Shown here: piece by piece, positions 1 to 10,142 of the stretch | Layout: each line of letters starts with the position of its first letter | How positions within the stretch are numbered: the stretch's first letter is position 1 | Origin: Gnetum montanum | Taxonomy: Eukaryota; Streptophyta; Gnetopsida; Gnetales; Gnetaceae | Assembly (NCBI GenBank): GCA_015680685.1 | Contig: MNCI01030582.1 | Span: forward strand, 97,670-149,431 | Length of the DNA: 51,762 bases | Direction: 5' to 3' | Program-made: the position numbers and the translations under genes | The notes under the pieces: generated by a model | Seen by the model: the letters and a program-made list of their open reading frames with translations, nothing else | Told to the model about the DNA's origin: nothing | The model's database searches: none

Positions 1-1653
1 ATTGCTTGTTTGAGCCTTGGAAGTTTGAACAATTCGTAGATATTGAATTTGGGATAGCTTTATTGCGAAGTGTTTACTCGTGTCATTTTACCTTGTTTAA
101 ATATTTGAGGTCTACACAAATCTGCTTTCTTTTGTTTTCTGCTTATTTCCATTGAATCTTGCTCTATTTCTAGTTTTCTTATGGAACTATCTCTTTCTCT
201 GGGGAAAATTAGGAGTAGATTGCGGAGTTGTGCTCAAATGTTTTTGCAAAATTTTATTTGTTACAAGTAGGTATTATAAGGATCGCGTAGACTAGGCAAT
301 TGAACAAAATAGGGAACTTTAAACAACTCACAGTACTTGGCAAAGTTGGCTGAATCTCTTTAAAATAAGTCATTTGTAGTTTACACAACGCAATCGTTAC
401 ATTTCTCACAACCGCACGCCGCAACAGCACACACACATACTCACATTAACTACTGAGTTTATTTGGAGGTATCTGGGCCTTGGTGTTGCCAGAGACCAAC
501 AAGCACCTAAATCCTGTTCGAGGACGCTCGTTGGCGATTGCGTCCCAAACGGTCGCCAACAGAAAACATCATAGCTAATACAATTATAACATTAGCAATC
601 AATGTAACACCAAATGTGTTTAGCAAGTTACCCACTGTACCGTCCGAAATTGTCGATCTTCGGCTGGAATGAAACTGAAACCTGGAGATCTCTGGACACG
701 CACAGAAGACCCTACCTTCACTTGAGGGTGAGCTGGAATTAACGAAGGCAAAGTACCTTGAGTGGTTTGCACGCGGATCAGGCAAGGATTTCCCCGAACG
801 TACATCGATATACTGTACGCTGTCTTGAAGATATTGCTTGTTTGACCCTTGGAAGTTTGAACAATTCGTAGATATTGAATTTGGGATAGCTTTATTGTGA
901 AGTGTTTACTCGTGTCATTTTACCTTGTTGAAATATTTGAGGTCTACACAAATCTGCTTTCTTTTGTTTTCTGCTTATTTCCATTGAATCTTGCTCTATT
1001 TCTAGTTTTCTTATGGAACTATCTCTTTCTATGGGGAAAATTAGGAGTAGATTGCGGAGTTGTGCTCAAATGTTTTTGCAAAATTTTATTTGTTACAAGT
1101 AGGTATTATAAGGATCGCGTAGACTAGGCAATTGAACAAAATAGGGAACTTTCAACAACTCACAGTACTTGGCAAAGTTGGCTGAATCTCTTTAAAATAA
1201 GTCATTTGTAGTTTACACAACGCAATCGTTACATTTCTCACAACCGCACGCCGCAACAGCACACACACATACTCACATTAACTACTAAGTTTATTTGGAG
1301 GTATCTGGGCCTTGGTGTTGCCAGAGACCAACAAGCACCTAAATCCTGTTCGAGGACGCTTGTTGGCGATCGTGTCCCAAACAGTCGCCAATAGAAAACA
1401 TCATAGCTAATGCAATTGTAACATTAGCAATCAATGTAACACCAAATGTGTTTAGCAAGTTACCCACTGTACCGTCCGAAATTGTCGATCTTCGGCTGGA
1501 ATGAAACTGAAACCTGGAGATCTCTGGACACGCACAGAAGACCCTACCTTCACTTGAGGGTGAGCTGGAATTAACGAAGGCAAAGTACCTTGAGTGGTTT
1601 GCACGCGGATCAGGCAAGGATTTCCCCGAACGTACATCGATATACTGTACGCT
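1..1653. repeat. 832-bp tandem duplication spanning an LTR/flank junction
   Basis: Bases 1-821 repeat at 833-1653 with a constant offset of 832 and roughly 15 differences, mostly C/T or G/A transitions. Each copy holds the last 186 bp of a minus-strand LTR (636-821 and 1468-1653) joined to about 640 bp of flanking DNA. The LTR/flank junction itself is therefore duplicated, so the duplication happened after element C inserted. Only the right-hand copy continues into a full LTR. The left copy begins at or before the window edge. Confidence 0.93.
822..1467. other. Flanking DNA beyond the LTR end of element C, no gene seen
   Basis: This stretch, and its copy at 1-635, lies outside the 3' end of element C. 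It is AT-rich and has no open frame with recognisable protein similarity on either strand. The short open frames that cross it run into the LTR and are read antisense to it. It may be older transposon debris or unique DNA; I cannot tell which. Confidence 0.5.
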
Positions 1654-2040
1654 AGGTTATATGTAAACGGCGTAACGAATGTAAAACGAAGTGTAAATAT
1701 ACAAGAGCATAAATAGTAAACATGCAACAATGAATGAAAAACTGTAACAAATTTTAGCATAGAAATGTAGCAATATTATTGCGAAATGAGAGTTACAATG
1801 CACCAGTCTAACGTAGTTGTGACTCTGACACAAGGTGGACGAATAGCCCCAGTGGATGCAAGGATGACTGTGTGCTGGGTTCAACTGCAGGCACAGTGTA
1901 AAGGCTGTATGCTCAGCGTGCAGGGTCGAGATCCAGCATATAGGGTTTTTTCTCTGATTTCTCAGCGTCTCTGGTTCTTTTTTTTTCTCTGGCTTTTGCT
2001 CCAAAAAATTGCCAACCCTTTTGTCTAGTGAAAAATTGGG

Positions 2041-2049
2041 GTTTTTATA
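2041..2049 (-). promoter_or_regulatory. TATA box of element C LTR
   Basis: Minus-strand TATAAAAAC, followed by CCC. It aligns with the TATA box of A's LTR (TATAAAAACCCC at 13681). Position within the LTR and conservation between copies support it as the core promoter for element RNA. Confidence 0.75.
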
Positions 2050-2159
2050 GAAGTGTAGACGTGAGACTCGGGTTTTGAGAAGGGATGATTGGTTGTGGAG
2101 TGCTGAGTTCCCGGGTTGGGTGACATGTGGCACATTGACTGGGTGCGAAACAATGAAAT

Positions 2160-2830
2160 TTTACAAGTATACAGCATGCTGCACGCCGGCGTATACCACT
2201 ATACACCAGCGTATACGTGCTGACCTCGACGTACAGACTTGATCAAAACAAAAGAAGTTGTTCAGCCTTCGGATTTAAATTTGGATGCCACGAGGATGCT
2301 GCCTGTAGATGTTCAGCTTGGTTGACCTTGATCTGAGACAGTTCTAGAGAGTTTTGATTGGTGTGCATTATGCAGGCTGGGCGTACACTTTGTACATGCT
2401 GGGCGTATACGTTGGGCGTACACGCTGTATACGCTGGGCGTATACACTAGGCATAAATGTTGCATCTGTTGGGCGTATACGCTGGGTGCACATGTTGCAT
2501 TTGTTGGGCGTATATGTTGGGCATACAGGTTGCATCTACTGGGTGTATACACTGGGCATATACGTTGTATACTCAGCGTATGAACTCCAGAATGCATGAT
2601 GTCAACACTTGATGATTGCTCTATTCGTGTGAGTTGATGCCTTGTACCAAATCTTGCTCTGAAGTGCTGTTTCCATGCCATCTTTGGGGATTGCATGCCA
2701 GGCATATACATCAGTCATACATACTGAGCGTACATGTGAGGCATGTACGCTGGGCATATACGCTAGGCGTATACATTGTGAATGCATACTTGGGCGTATA
2801 TGCTGTGAATGCATACTTAGTGAATACTAA
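2160..2830. repeat. GCGTATACGC-type palindrome array in LTR U3
   Basis: There are many near-copies of the self-complementary 10-mer GCGTATACGC and of its half-site GGCGTATA, spaced irregularly by 10-30 bp. The same array occupies the matching part of A's LTRs (13230-13600 and 29755-30150). Such arrays in U3 could be binding sites for a host or element factor; no function can be read from the sequence. Confidence 0.8.
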
Positions 2831-3011
2831 GTATCTTGAGCTCCGAAGTTGCCATGTTTGATAGTAGATGTTGCCATGGTCATCTGCGGGTCCTAGGGAA
2901 CCGTTGAGCCCGACTCTGCTTGAAGCTATCTCTGGGGCCCCCAAGCTTTAGTCATGATGGGGAACGTCGTGACTTAGCTCGATTTTTGTTGGAGAAGTAC
3001 TAAGCTCAGAA

Positions 3012-3100
3012 TTTTGTGGTGTTTCATTGGCCCCTCTTTGTTAACGCTTGGAGGAATCGACCCGAGAAGTGTCAACAAAGAAGTACAAAACACCACAAAA
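3012..3100 (-). promoter_or_regulatory. Polypurine tract inside a stem-loop, element C
   Basis: The PPT AACAAAGAGGGGCCAA (minus, about 3042-3027) abuts the 3' LTR. Outer arms TTTTGTGGTGTTT and AAACACCACAAAA (3088-3100 with 3012-3024) are perfect complements. Inner arms around CTTTGTTGACACTT pair with AAGCGTTAACAAAG with two mismatches. The descending arm covers the PPT and the first bases of the LTR. The PPT would prime plus-strand DNA synthesis. Confidence 0.8.
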
Positions 3101-4229
3101 AACTTGGTAGAAATATTGTCTGTTGGCACTTGACCAGATGTCATCATATCGCATTTAGTAGTACATGGGATTGTGGGAAATGACGTTTGTAGTTGGATAG
3201 GGAAATGGAGATTGTGGGGATTGGGGAGAAATCAAGGGGTTGTGCATGGTGAAGGGGATGTCCGGGTATGCATGCGGATCATGCTTATCTTCTTGGGATC
3301 AAAACATGATGTGTACGTCCTTTGGCGGTACAAGACTCTTGCTTAGTGTTTAAGAGGTCTTGTTGGCAAAACCAAAGCCACGTGATGATGTGTTGCATTC
3401 TTTGGAGGAACAGAGCCCTTGTTTAGTGTTTAAGGGAACCTGTTGGCAAAGAGCCAAAGCCATGCAATGAGATGTTACTTGAGTGTTCGAGACATGAGCG
3501 TTTGCTTTCGAGGCAATTGAGCATTTTTTTTGGCGTTCTTATGCTCATGCTCAAATGTCATGTCGTGGGTTGCAATTGCCTAAAGGTGGCATAGTATCCA
3601 ACGGTATGTTCAATGTATTGGGCTGTACTGGGTGTGCCCAGGATGTAACCAAGTAGGAGATGTTAAGGGATAGGTGGGGCATGTAACAGGAGATGTACTA
3701 GTGAATGACTTGATTTAGTGTTGCCACGTGTGTTGTGAACAATGTCTCACCTTGCTGCTTATGACGAAGTGCATTCTTGTACGAACACCTCTGAGTGTCA
3801 TCCTGCAAGCACAACTTCAAGAAGACAAGAAAATCATGAGTGAGTAAGCAAGTTTAGACTTAAACAGCTACTGATGAAACGAAGGCACCGGATGAGATTT
3901 CAGGCACTGTATATGAATGGTAGCAATGTTGGTAGGATCGGTTGATGGCAGGTGATGTAACGGCTTTGATGAAGTTGGGATGCAGCCACAGATCGAGGTA
4001 CCAGAGAGAAAATTGCCAGTTTATAGTCGTAGATGACTATCATGGGTTAGTTTTATGTCATGACCCATTGGACATTTTCCGTTTAGCGTCGTGGCGGATG
4101 GTACATTGCCAGTTCCTAGTCTTGGTGGACTGTGAAGAGGCAAACCAGTTTATAGTCTTAGCGGACTTTGGCGAATGTGACTGTGGCAGTTTATTGTCGT
4201 GCCGGATGGGTGCTAGTTTATTGTCATTG
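3101..4229 (-). other. 3' UTR of element C, no gene
   Basis: Non-coding by all signs. It is alignable to A's 3' UTR (28690-29573) in inverse orientation. About 3310-3475 holds two diverged copies of a unit of about 75 bp, each bounded by CTTTGG/CCAAAG ends and containing GTTGGCAAA; A has the same pair at 29200-29340. From about 3960 degenerate forms of the CAGTTTA repeat begin, leading into the 37-bp satellite. Confidence 0.7.
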
Positions 4230-5500
4230 TGGACACTCTATGGTATCAGTTTACCATCGTGATTCTAGGACGAGCTGTGGTATCAGTTTACCATCATGAT
4301 TCCAGGATGAGCTGTGGTATCAATTTACCGTCGTGATTCCAGGATGAGCTGTGGGATCAGTTTACCGTCGTGATTCCAAGACGAGCTGTGGTATCAGTTT
4401 ACCGTCATGATACTAGGACGAGCTGTGGTATCAGTTTACCATCATGATGCCAGGATGAGCTGTGGTATCAGTTTACCATCGTGATTCTAGGCCGAGCTGT
4501 AGTATCAGTTTACCATTGTGATTTCAGGATGGGCTGTGGTATCATTTTACTGTCGTGACTCCAGGACGAGCTGTGGTATCAGTTTACCGTCATGATTCTA
4601 GGACGAGCTATGGTATCAGTTTACCATCATAATTCTAGGATGAGCTGTGGTATCAGTTTACCCTCATGATGCTAGGACGAGCTGTGGTATCAGTTTACCG
4701 TCGTGATTCCAGGATGAGCTGTGGTATCAATTTACCGTCGTGATTCCAGGATGAGCTATGGTATTAGTTTACCATCGTGTTTCCAGGATGAGTTGTGGTA
4801 TCAGTTTACCGTTGTGATTCTAGGACGAGTTGTGGTATCAGTTTACCGTCGTGATTCCAAGACGAGTTGTGGTATCAGTTTACCTTCGTGATTCTAGGAT
4901 GAGCTATGGTATTAATTTACCGTCGTGATTCCAGGACGAGCTGTGGTATTAGTTTACCGTCATGATACCAGGACGAGCTGTGGTATCAGTTTACCATCAT
5001 GATTCCAGGACGAGCTGTGGTATCAGTTTACCGTTGTGATTCCAAGACGAGCTGTGGTATCGGTTTACCGTCGTGATTCCAGGACAAGCTATGGTATCAG
5101 TTTACCGTCGTGATTCTAGGATGAGTTGTGGTATCAGTTTACCGTCGTGATTTTAGGACGAGCTGTGGTATCAGTTTACCGTCGTGATTCGAGGACAAGC
5201 TGTGGTATCAGTTTACCATCGTGATTCCAGGATGATCTATGGTATCAGTTTACCATCGTGATTCCAGGACGAGCTATGGTATCAGTTTACCGTCATGATT
5301 CCAGGATGAGCTGTGGTATCAGTTTACCATCGTGATTCCAGGATGAGCTGTGGTATCAATTTACCATCGTGATTCCAGGACGATCTGTGGTATCAATTTA
5401 CCGTCGTGATTCTAGGACGAGCTGTGGTATCAGTTTTTGATTCCAGGACGAGTTGTGGTATCAGTTTACCATCGTGATTCAAGGATGAGCTGTGGTATCT
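4230..5500. repeat. 37-bp satellite, about 34 copies, in the 3' UTR of element C
   Basis: A regular tandem array with core CAGTTTACCGTCGTGATTCC followed by AGGACGAGCTGTGGTAT. Units differ at a few positions, mainly C/T and A/G, and one unit near 5436 carries an internal deletion. A has only a few loosely spaced related units in the same place (28330-28690) and B has a different version (9560-10115). The array therefore expanded in this copy or its recent ancestor. Confidence 0.95.
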
Positions 5501-5510
5501 GAGCCTATAC

Positions 5511-6802
5511 TCAAATGTGGAACAGTTTCAAGAACAAGTGATTGGTCAGATTTGCAAGCTCATTCCCTTCCATATTAGCCAACTTGAATGCTCCATTGTC
5601 GTATGCTTTGGTGGCCATGTAGGGCCCTTCCTAGTTGGCTGAGAATTTCCCAAACGGCTTTAAGTATGAGGTCGTCTTCCTTGATAGGGCGCTTATGAAT
5701 GTCGTGCCGATGGCATTGTCATTGTCATTTTTGGTACCATTTAATTTGATCAAGTGCATGTATGCGTTCCTCCTCCACCGAGTCCAAGTTAATGATGCNG
5801 AGTGCATGTATGCGTTCCTCCTCCACCGAGTCCAAGTTAATGATGCGTAGGTCATTATTTTGCCTTTCGTTGAGGAGTCCAGAAAGTGTGATCCTTAAAG
5901 ATGGTACTTGTAATTCCAAGGGTAAAATAGCTTCTGAACCATAAATAAGACTATATGGAGTTTTACCTGTTGAAGTTTGATGCGTAGTACGATAAGCCCA
6001 CAGTGCGTATACCAGCTGCTCGTGCCATCTTCTATTGCTTTGGGTAAGCATCTTTTTAAGTACTGTAATGATGGTTTTATTTGTGGCTTCAGCTTGCCCA
6101 TTGCTCTGATGGTAGTAAGGGGATGAAAATGAGTTTTTGATCCCTAGGCTTTCACAGAAAGTTTTGGTTTCGGTGCTGCTGAATTGTGGCCCATTATCGG
6201 TGATGATGGTCATGGGGATGCCAAAACGGGTCACAATGTTTTCAAGAATGAAGTTGCATACGTGTTTAGATGTGATTTCTCGAAGGGAAATAGCTTCTAC
6301 CCACTTCATAAAATACTTTGTCGCGGTTATGATGAAGCTATGCCCTATGGAAGATGAGGGTGTTATTGGTTCGATAAGGTCCAATCCCCACTTTTGAAAG
6401 GGCCATGTGATTTGCGCTGTATGCAACTCATTTGGTGGGACATAGATCAGATTACTATGTTTCTAACAGACACTGCACATTTTAGCCTTGGAGAGACAAT
6501 CATACTCCATGTGTGGCCAATAATAGCCTAAGTGTCTTATTTTCGTTGCCATTGCTTTAGGTGCTATATGTCTTCCGCATAGTCCATCATGGACTTGCTC
6601 GACGATGGTTTGGGCATCTGCATTACTAACGCATGTTAGGAGTATGCCTTTGTAGGACCGACGGCACAATGTGTTCCCTACTAGTGTATATTGTCGAGAA
6701 CGCTTTTGTACTGCATCTTTCTATGCATTCATTAAATGTCACGGTGTTTCACCATGTAGAAGGTACTCTTTTATGTCGTCATACCATTCTACCGCGTGTG
6801 TT
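5511..6802 (-). pseudogene. Element C integrase (3' part of pol), broken
   Basis: Minus-strand remainder of C's pol beyond the B insertion. It starts in the linker after the second RNase H (HAVEWYDDIKEYL-like, about 6800-6760). The zinc-binding region follows (CGRHIAPKAMATKIRHLGYY). Then comes the catalytic core, with the first Asp in KWGLDLIE, the second in TDNGPQF and the Glu in GQAEATNK. The C-terminal part ends with FLKLFHI-like residues and a TGA at 5511. Frames are interrupted near 6450. An N at 5799 with a duplicated 46-bp flank falls inside the coding part and is an assembly artefact. It would join viral-like cDNA to host DNA if intact. Confidence 0.9.
5753..5846. other. Assembly artefact: N flanked by a 46-bp exact duplicate
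   Basis: The 46 bases before N at 5799 (5753-5798) are repeated at 5801-5846. The duplication breaks the integrase reading, which is otherwise collinear with A and B. The same arrangement with the same length occurs at 35686-35779. Confidence 0.85.
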
Positions 6803-6807
6803 GTACT
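6803..6807. other. Target-site duplication GTACT, left copy (element B in C)
   Basis: GTACT immediately precedes the LTR end TGTAACGACAG at 6808. The matching copy follows the other LTR at 39320-39324. Joining the two sides restores collinearity of C's pol in the linker between second RNase H and integrase. Confidence 0.9.
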
Positions 6808-8402
6808 TGTAACGACAGAAAATTTCAGCAGCTGGAATACCAAATAAAATCCATGTACACAGTCTTAACCACGGATCCGTGCGAGGGCTGTGCTGGAGAA
6901 AATGAATCCGCAGTGCTCTGAACGGTCTTGTCGATTAGACAGGGACTTACTAAATCAGTAAATCGACAAAGATTATAGGTGTTTTGTGGAACGATTTGAT
7001 TCGATAGATCTCGAAAGGAGAGGAAAATGATGTAGATAAATTGTAATAATGATGACGTTAACGCGACAAAGGGAATCAGATTTAAGAGAAATGCATGATT
7101 TCAAGATCTGTACTTTGACCCGAAAGAACGAGTATCTTGTATACAAAATTATAATGGGAAGACTTCGATTATCTTGTGCGAAACATACACAAAATAATAA
7201 GAAAACTGTTTAACAAGGAGTGCAGAATGAAGCTCGGTCTACCTTATAAGCCAAAGACAAAGTGCAAGGAAGGTCAAGCTCGGACGTCTATCAACCAACT
7301 GTGTTTGATCAATAGATCTTGCCAACCGCACTAGATGATCCCACGATCTTTGATCTATCTTCTTCGCTTTGGATAGTCTCTGCTCAAAACTACCAAGGAT
7401 CACCGATGGGAGAACTATATTTTCGCCAAAGGGTATGATCGCTCCTGCTGCTAAATGCTTGAAAATGTCTCTTGTTTCTACTCAAGGATGATAACTGCCA
7501 AAAGTTGAAGATGCCAGCCGCTACTCCTCTCTCCCAAAATTTTTCAGAAGTCCTTTTTCTCTTCGCCAACTGGGGTACTTATAACATGCAGAAAAGGCAC
7601 GGCCTTGACGACACGTGTCCCAAAGTTTTCGGATGCCGTTGACTTGATGAACTGGCTATGTCATGTCACATTGCAACGTATAATGTCAACACTTTTACCG
7701 AAGTTGCTTCATGATTACGCACAATACGCTCATCAGCGTATTGTGCGTATGGATAGCGAATGTGTAACTGCTTTAGCTGGCTTTATGCTGTATTACACTT
7801 GTTTACACTACGTTGCGTGGCAGAGTGTAACAAAGCATGGAAATAGTGAGTCAAACTGTTTTATGCTCATTTACGCAGCAAAGCGTAGTGAAGTGTAAAA
7901 AATGATCAACTCGGCGATAAATTACGCTGACGTACGCTGCGTAGCGTAACGAGCATAAGGTGATTAATTTGCAAAAAGAAAGCAGTCGATCTGTCGCGCT
8001 TCCTTTGGACTTTTCCTTTGACCTTTTTGAAGCTCATTACGCTGCCTTGCGTAACAGAGCGTAAATCTGACCCTGGACAAAAGACTTAGCAGGATATGCG
8101 AGAAGTCGCATATTACGCTGCTTAGGCCTTAAACTTCACCAAATCTGTCAAAGTAAGTCACCTTCTGATGTTAAACTATGTTAAGCAGAATTACACTAAG
8201 TGTCATTACGCTATGTTGCGTAATGTAGCGTAAAGACAGAAAACATAGTAAAAATTGGAATTTGTAAGGAAGTTGGAGACTTGATGCCGAGCGCCGTTTC
8301 GCCTTGCTTTGCCTTGTTCTACCTTCTGGAATTCTATCACGAAATTTTGCCTAAATTGTGAATCTTCACCTAAGGTCGATTCACAATTTCCATGGTGTTT
8401 CA
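6808..8402 (-). repeat. 3' LTR of element B
   Basis: 1,595 bp. On minus it starts TGAAACACCATGG at 8402 and ends GTCGTTACA at 6808. It carries a TATA-like TTATAAGTA at 7576-7584, corresponding to TTATAAATA in the 5' LTR. Compared with the 5' LTR (1,376 bp) it has about 219 extra bp around 7765-7985. U3 is rich in TTACGCT/AGCGTAA half-sites and has a perfect inverted repeat at 7716-7749. Confidence 0.93.
7716..7749. repeat. Perfect 15-bp inverted repeat in the U3 of element B
   Basis: TACGCACAATACGCT at 7716-7730 pairs exactly with AGCGTATTGTGCGTA at 7735-7749 across a 4-base spacer, CATC. The 5' LTR has the same element at about 38853-38886 with three arm mismatches. It lies upstream of the TATA box in the LTR's own orientation. 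Confidence 0.85.
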
Positions 8403-8468
8403 ATGGCCCCTCTTTGTTGATGGTTAGAGGGCTTGCCCGAAAGACATCGACAAAGAATACGAAACACC
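8394..8468 (-). promoter_or_regulatory. Polypurine tract inside a stem-loop, element B
   Basis: PPT AACAAAGAGGGGCCAT lies next to the LTR start at 8402. Outer arms GGTGTTTC (8461-8468 on minus) and GAAACACC (8394-8401) pair fully. Inner arms CTTTGTCGATG and CATCAACAAAG pair with one mismatch. Where A has GACG paired with CGTC, B has GATG paired with CATC, a compensated change. Confidence 0.75.
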
Positions 8469-10142
8469 TGACCGATGAAAGTACCAACAACGTTTATCAA
8501 CAGGTACTCAAATGTCGCCATGTTAACACAGAGGAACAGAGATGAAGGAAATGGGAGATAGAATGGTACGGGAGGAAACAGGTTTGGGGAAGACGCAAAT
8601 GTGGTTCGGGGAAGACTCAAATGTGGTGGGGATAGCATCTTCACGCATAAGTACTCAGGCATTCTTCTACGATTGCGTTCGCGGGGAGTTATGCCATCAT
8701 TCCGTATTAAAAAGGGGGTTGCATAGACGAATTGTGTTGCATTTGCACGGCCTGGGTGAGATGTGTTTCATCCATTTTACCAACCCCCATCTTTTTTTTT
8801 GCATCCACTAGGGAAGTTGCGTTACGCCGGTTCATGGACTTGAGTGTAATGCGAATGTGGAAAGCATGTGCTGCGTATGTACATTTTGCGTACGAGAAGT
8901 GGATGGGATAGTTAAGGATAGTGATAAGGGCTAGGGGTAGGTTTATGAGGAACACAAGGATGCACCCCCCAAGTGGATAGGCCAACTTAAGCAGCCATCT
9001 CAAAACGCTGTCGGTATTACACCACTCAGATGAACGCACCTTCGAATGACGTCCTTGTAACAAGTAACCTACAACCAAAGAAGAAAACAGAGGATACCAT
9101 TGTTCATGCGAATCGCGGGCGAGGTTGTTGAAACAAGTACTATTAGAGGCAATATAATGTGATCGGGCCGTGAAGGAGGAACTATAGCACGAGGCCAGAG
9201 TCTTCAACCTTGACGCTTGGCCCAGCATATCGCTGCCAAAGAACATCAGAATCATTGCACCTGACTGGTTATGTAAAGAACCAGCTAGGTGAATCTGTGA
9301 AGCTAGAGCCTGATAGCGATGATGAGCGGAGAACCCCAAAGTCATAATTGATGAGAAATCCTTTGGGGCTCTGGACGGTGAAACTAACTTCTCAGAGGTA
9401 CCACCGCTGGAATGGGTGCGGTGAGGGTATTTCCGAGGGGTCAGTAGTATGCCCTTCAGCACATCCGAGAGATCAGTAGAATGTTGGTGAGGTAATGACG
9501 CTGGGGCTGTCCCAGTGTCCCACCTCATTTGTCTTGCAGCTACACAAAGAGGATTACGCTCGCTTAACTTGCATGATGGTAGTTTGTGAGTCCCAATTTT
9601 AAGTCTTGGTAGACTGTCGTTGCTAGTTTTAAGTCTTAGCAGACCATGGTCCCAGTTTAAAGTTTGGGCGGATTGAGAAATGCTAGTTTTACGTCGTAGC
9701 GGATGGTGGCGAAGCTGATTTATGATCTCAGCAGACTGTGCTGTGGGTGTCAGTTTTGTGTCATGAACCAGGGACAAGTCTGTGCTAGTTTTACGTCTCA
9801 GCAGACGGATGCTTACCTGCGCCAGTTTTGTGTCATGGCGGACAGCCGATGCCAGTTTAGCGTCGTGGCGAACGCATGTTGAAAATGCCAGTTTTTCGTC
9901 TTGGCGGACCTGTACAACACTGCTAGTTTTACGTCGTAGTGGACGATTACAACTGGCCATTTTTGCGTCATGGCAGACGATCAGTGCCAGTTTAGCGTCG
10001 TGGAGAACGCGTGAAGGGAGTGCCAGTTTTACATCTTAGCAGACGGTTGTTGCCAGTTTAGCGTCATAGTGGACGATTGTTGCCAGCTTAGCGTCGTAGC
10101 GGACGATTATGGTGATGCCTGATGTTCACACTAGAGATGCAA
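8469..10142 (-). other. 3' UTR of element B with boundary repeats; spurious long open frame
   Basis: The region lies between the pol stop (about 10143) and the PPT. From 9560 to 10115 it carries at least a dozen diverged units of the form GCCAGTTTAGCGTCGTGGCG, the B version of the element's boundary repeat. A minus-strand open frame of 417 codons (9960-8707) starts inside these repeats and has one hydrophobic stretch near its C-terminus. It has no counterpart in A or C, and its first third is simply the repeat read in one frame (LRRKTS-type units). I do not regard it as a gene. Confidence 0.65.

Larger units (their letters stand above)
1468..3026 (-). repeat. 3' LTR of element C
   Basis: On the minus strand it starts TGAAACACCACAAAAT at 3026, directly after the PPT, and ends GGTACA at 1468. 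These ends match those of A's LTR (13091 and 14255). It is about 1,560 bp. The U3 part (about 2160-2830) is dense in GCGTATAC-type motifs. A TATA box lies at 2041-2049. The last 186 bp match A's U5 in sequence. A second copy of that U5 end (636-821) is part of the tandem duplication. Confidence 0.9.

Noticed and set aside
1452-1760. Open frame with YVRGNPCLIRV, also seen near 620 and 14041
   Set aside because: It is the conserved U5 part of the LTR. Conservation is at nucleotide level and includes the LTR end.
2313-2944. Several open frames rich in Tyr, Ala, Arg and His on both strands
   Set aside because: They are translations of the GCGTATAC array in the LTR U3.
8707-9960. 417-codon open frame on minus
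   Set aside because: It begins inside the boundary repeats of B, its first third is repeat read in one frame, and neither A nor C has a counterpart. It lies in a 3' UTR.
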